From positions 1 to 64,000 of the forward strand of contig NZ_JAUSTK010000027.1 of assembly GCF_030812855.1 (NCBI RefSeq): a stretch of 64,000 nucleotides of DNA, given 5' to 3'. The translations under genes were made by a program, and so were the position numbers. Each line of letters begins with the position of its first letter. Position 1 is the first letter of the stretch. The stretch is from Paenibacillus wynnii (GTDB lineage: Bacteria; Bacillota; Bacilli; Paenibacillales; Paenibacillaceae). The notes under the pieces are model-generated. The model was not told where the DNA came from. It saw only the letters and a list, made by a program, of their open reading frames with translations, and ran no database searches. Below, piece after piece: positions 61,859 through 64,000 of the stretch.

Positions 61859-62264
61859 GACAGTACAACATTTTGAACTGGAGGGAATAAAGATCGTTAT
61901 CTTACGATTTGTCAAAAATGTATTCTTATTTCTACTAGGACTAGCATTCCTTGTCAAGCTATCAAGTTATGTAGTTGAACCCTTGTATTCTAAAAATACA
62001 ATGAATCCGGCTACTGTAGTAATCGCAGAACGATTACAAGCGGAGATGCCTGTACCACCTACACAAGCTTTTTTGAAGAGTTTTACTAAATCCCTTGCAG
62101 ATGAAGACATTATTGCAGATTACGATAAATTTCTTGAACCTATGTACAACGTAAGTGGAAAGGCTAAATATAACGGTTTTACACAATATCACGACGTGGA
62201 TATCTTGGTATATAGTCACGATTATATTGAATCTCAAGAATTTCCTGCAGAGGAAGAAAGATAG
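61857..62264 (+). CDS. Unrecognised membrane-anchored protein
   Basis: A 135-aa frame with one N-terminal membrane helix (FVKNVFLFLLGLAFLVKLSS) and a polar outer or inner domain ending EFPAEEER. The first possible start (TTG at 61857) sits in the terminator T run. A good GGAGGG at about 61880 points to a start near 61893, but the codon there is ATC, so the true start is unclear. It precedes a Nudix gene by 18 nt. Confidence 0.5.
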   Translation: MTVQHFELEGIKIVILRFVKNVFLFLLGLAFLVKLSSYVVEPLYSKNTMNPATVVIAERLQAEMPVPPTQAFLKSFTKSLADEDIIADYDKFLEPMYNVSGKAKYNGFTQYHDVDILVYSHDYIESQEFPAEEER

Positions 62265-62282
62265 ATAGTTAAGGAAAAACCT

Positions 62283-62846
62283 GTGGTTTCTATAGATGAT
62301 AGGCGTCATAAATATATTTATCCTGAGGTGAAAATTATTAAAAACTTACTTAATAAAAATGGAATACATATCATTGAGGATAAATTCGGGAAGATATTCA
62401 TTAAATCTCAAAGTAATATCGGGGTAGTTATGTTGGCAAACGACAATGGACAATTAATACTCATTAACCAATATCGAGAACCCATTGAGTCTTATACCAT
62501 TCAACTTCCAGGTGGAGGAGTAAACCAAGACGAGGATATAGAATTTGCAGCAAGAAGAGAACTTAAAGAAGAGACTGGCATAGATTGCGGCAGAGTATAT
62601 TACTTAGGAAATATATTACCTGCATCTTGGAGAAGCAATGAGGTAACACATGTGTATTATACTGACGAAATTTTGAGTTATTCTAAACAACAACTTGAAG
62701 GACATGAAGAAATTGAAGTCATAAGAATGAACATTCAGGATTGTATCGATGGGATAAAAGAAAATAGATTGAATGATTCAGAGTTGTGTTATGGCATTTT
62801 GCAGGCGATACTCAAGGGATTTATTAATTTGCCAGAGATGAGATAA
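62283..62846 (+). CDS. Nudix hydrolase
   Basis: A 187-aa protein starting at GTG 62283, 7 nt after AAGGAAA. The Nudix box is complete: GGGVNQDEDIEFAARRELKE then ETGI. The N-terminal part (VVMLANDNGQLILINQYREP) resembles ADP-ribose/ADP-sugar pyrophosphatases. It probably cleaves a nucleoside-diphosphate sugar; substrate not determined. Confidence 0.9.
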   Translation: MVSIDDRRHKYIYPEVKIIKNLLNKNGIHIIEDKFGKIFIKSQSNIGVVMLANDNGQLILINQYREPIESYTIQLPGGGVNQDEDIEFAARRELKEETGIDCGRVYYLGNILPASWRSNEVTHVYYTDEILSYSKQQLEGHEEIEVIRMNIQDCIDGIKENRLNDSELCYGILQAILKGFINLPEMR

Positions 62847-63007
62847 CCGTTAACAGAATTCTTTCAAGATCTGAGAAAGACAGGATGGAGAAAAAAATAA
62901 AGTGAATATTCCTTTATATAAGATGAACTTAAGATATTAACTTAAGGCTCAAGCGTCACTACTATGAAGATTTGGACGTCCGGCCGCTGTTGTATCCGGA
63001 TTTCTTT

Positions 63008-63033
63008 GATTAACCCGCTTTTAGCGGTTAATC
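63008..63033. repeat. Palindromic hairpin
   Basis: GATTAACCCGCT and AGCGGTTAATC pair over a TTT loop with one extra C. It lies in the 590-nt gap between the Nudix gene and the last gene. Confidence 0.6.
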
Positions 63034-63124
63034 TTAATTGCTAGATTCATGTATATAAGCTGAACAATGAAGCCCAATAACAGCAGCTAAAGTAAATATA
63101 TATTAGGTAGATCGGGTGAAGAAC

Positions 63125-63310
63125 TCTATGCGGACTACAGAGCCCTTATTGTCTATAAAATGCTCGATAAGTAAGTTATGCGGACACAGATGCCGTTATT
63201 TATGAATACTGGGCTCTTTATAGCCGAATTCATGTAAATAAGGCCCCCTGAGTCCGCATAGATAAGGAATTCAGGTAAATGGAGTAAATAGCGTCCGCTG
63301 GGTCCGTAAG
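63125..63310. repeat. Four copies of a 34-nt Paenibacillus-type repeat, two in each orientation
   Basis: The unit CTATGCGGACNCAG...TTATTTAY appears forward at about 63125-63158 and 63176-63209 and reversed at about 63230-63262 and 63274-63310. The paired orientations can fold into large hairpins. I recall very similar GCGGACTCAG repeats between genes in Paenibacillus. The gap 62847-63434 has no gene. Confidence 0.7.
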
Positions 63311-63434
63311 GCTTACGCATTCATCTTGAGCAGATATCCACGCGTGTTTATCAAAAGTAACCCGTATGACAGTATTTTCCATGCCTGTCGAGAACCCCTT
63401 GTCCTTTAATCTCCCCGCCCTATCAAATCGCAGT

Positions 63435-63974
63435 TCATACCTTTGCTTTCCTCGGCCAAATAAAGTAAGTGACGGTTATGATGAAGTCAAAGCCCAAGAC
63501 TATTGACCAAATTTGCAATACACTCGACAGTGCTTCGGTGCGGGTTGGATCGTCTATATAGGTAATCAGACCGAAGAGGATTCCGGCACCTATGAGAAAA
63601 GCAATCACGTGTTTGATCCAGCTTTTGAAATAATGTTTGGCAAATTCGATTCCTTGTTTTCTGACGGGTTTTGAACCTTCTTTTGTCACTAAGTAACGAA
63701 AACGCTCGTCTGCCCAATGGATCATACTTTTACCAAAAACAAGGGACACGGCGATATATATGGCTGCAAGTGCATGTGCTGTCGTAGCAGTGGAACCGCG
63801 GTGCAAATCAATACTTGTAACCACTAACAAAATGCAGTCAATGACCGGAGTTAGTGCCAGCAGGACAAACCCCAGCTTTTCTCGGTTTAAAATATAACGC
63901 GTAATAAGACCCATTAATATAACAATCCAAAAGGCGATTTCACTTATGATGATCGACCATGCTGCAATATTCAA
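63435..63974 (-). CDS. Integral membrane protein, YmcC-like
   Basis: A 179-aa protein; I prefer the TTG at 63974, 9 nt after AAGGGG, to a GTG at 63983 that touches it. Four to five membrane helices, with LGFVLLALTPVIDCILLVVT, LAAIYIAVSLVFGKSMIHWA and DERFRYLVTKEG in between, as in the YmcC-type proteins of Bacillus, and similar length. Function unknown. Confidence 0.7.
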   Translation of the reverse strand: MNIAAWSIIISEIAFWIVILMGLITRYILNREKLGFVLLALTPVIDCILLVVTSIDLHRGSTATTAHALAAIYIAVSLVFGKSMIHWADERFRYLVTKEGSKPVRKQGIEFAKHYFKSWIKHVIAFLIGAGILFGLITYIDDPTRTEALSSVLQIWSIVLGFDFIITVTYFIWPRKAKV

Positions 63975-64000
63975 ATTACGCACCCCTTTTCCAATACAAG

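Noticed and set aside
63125..63310. CRISPR-like array
   Set aside because: Copies lie in both orientations with uneven gaps, which does not fit CRISPR.

Overview
The window looks like a Paenibacillus or close relative (Firmicutes, Bacilli). The gene order sigW-rsiW-cdaA-cdaR-glmM-glmS with a glmS ribozyme, strong AGGAGG ribosome binding sites, frequent GTG/TTG starts and the repeat style all point that way. Names come from reading the sequence and from recall of protein families; no database was searched.

Layout. 1-1263: end of a 5S rRNA gene, twelve tRNA genes and a terminator, then a small inverted-repeat element to about 1700. 1721-18338: a PBSX-type contractile-tail cluster with an ImmA-like protease, a Xre repressor and an ArpU-type activator, then tail tube, sheath, chaperone, tape-measure, baseplate, fibre, holin and endolysin genes. 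It has no terminase, portal, capsid or integrase, so it is better read as a phage-tail-like bacteriocin than as a prophage. A classic A AAA AAC slippery site joins the two tail-chaperone frames. 18688-29607: core genes ppc, sigW/rsiW, the c-di-AMP cyclase pair cdaA/cdaR, glmM, the glmS ribozyme and glmS.

29608-42388: an AT-rich island directly behind glmS, the classical Tn7 target. It holds a decayed C-terminal piece of a TnsE-like protein and, at its far edge, three TnsB-site-like repeats ending in a TGT/ACA terminus. I read it as a degenerate Tn7-like element. Its cargo is a type I restriction system (an unusual pseudo-methylase/TRD fusion, then hsdM, hsdS, hsdR) followed by four adjacent genes of the TIR and nucleoside-deoxyribosyltransferase-like folds. 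That four-gene cassette is the best candidate for an undescribed immune system.

42389-47604: a scrapyard of IS256-, IS3-, integrase-, kinase- and Xre-derived fragments with some secreted-protein genes. 47605-51692: an ABC-F protein, an MFS transporter and a divergent Rgg-type regulator. 52206-60702: a carbohydrate locus with a YesM/YesN-type two-component system, two solute-binding lipoproteins, two ABC permeases and a GH43 glycosidase. 60703-64000: a TnpB remnant, small membrane proteins, a Nudix hydrolase, a patch of Paenibacillus-style palindromic repeats and a YmcC-like membrane protein.
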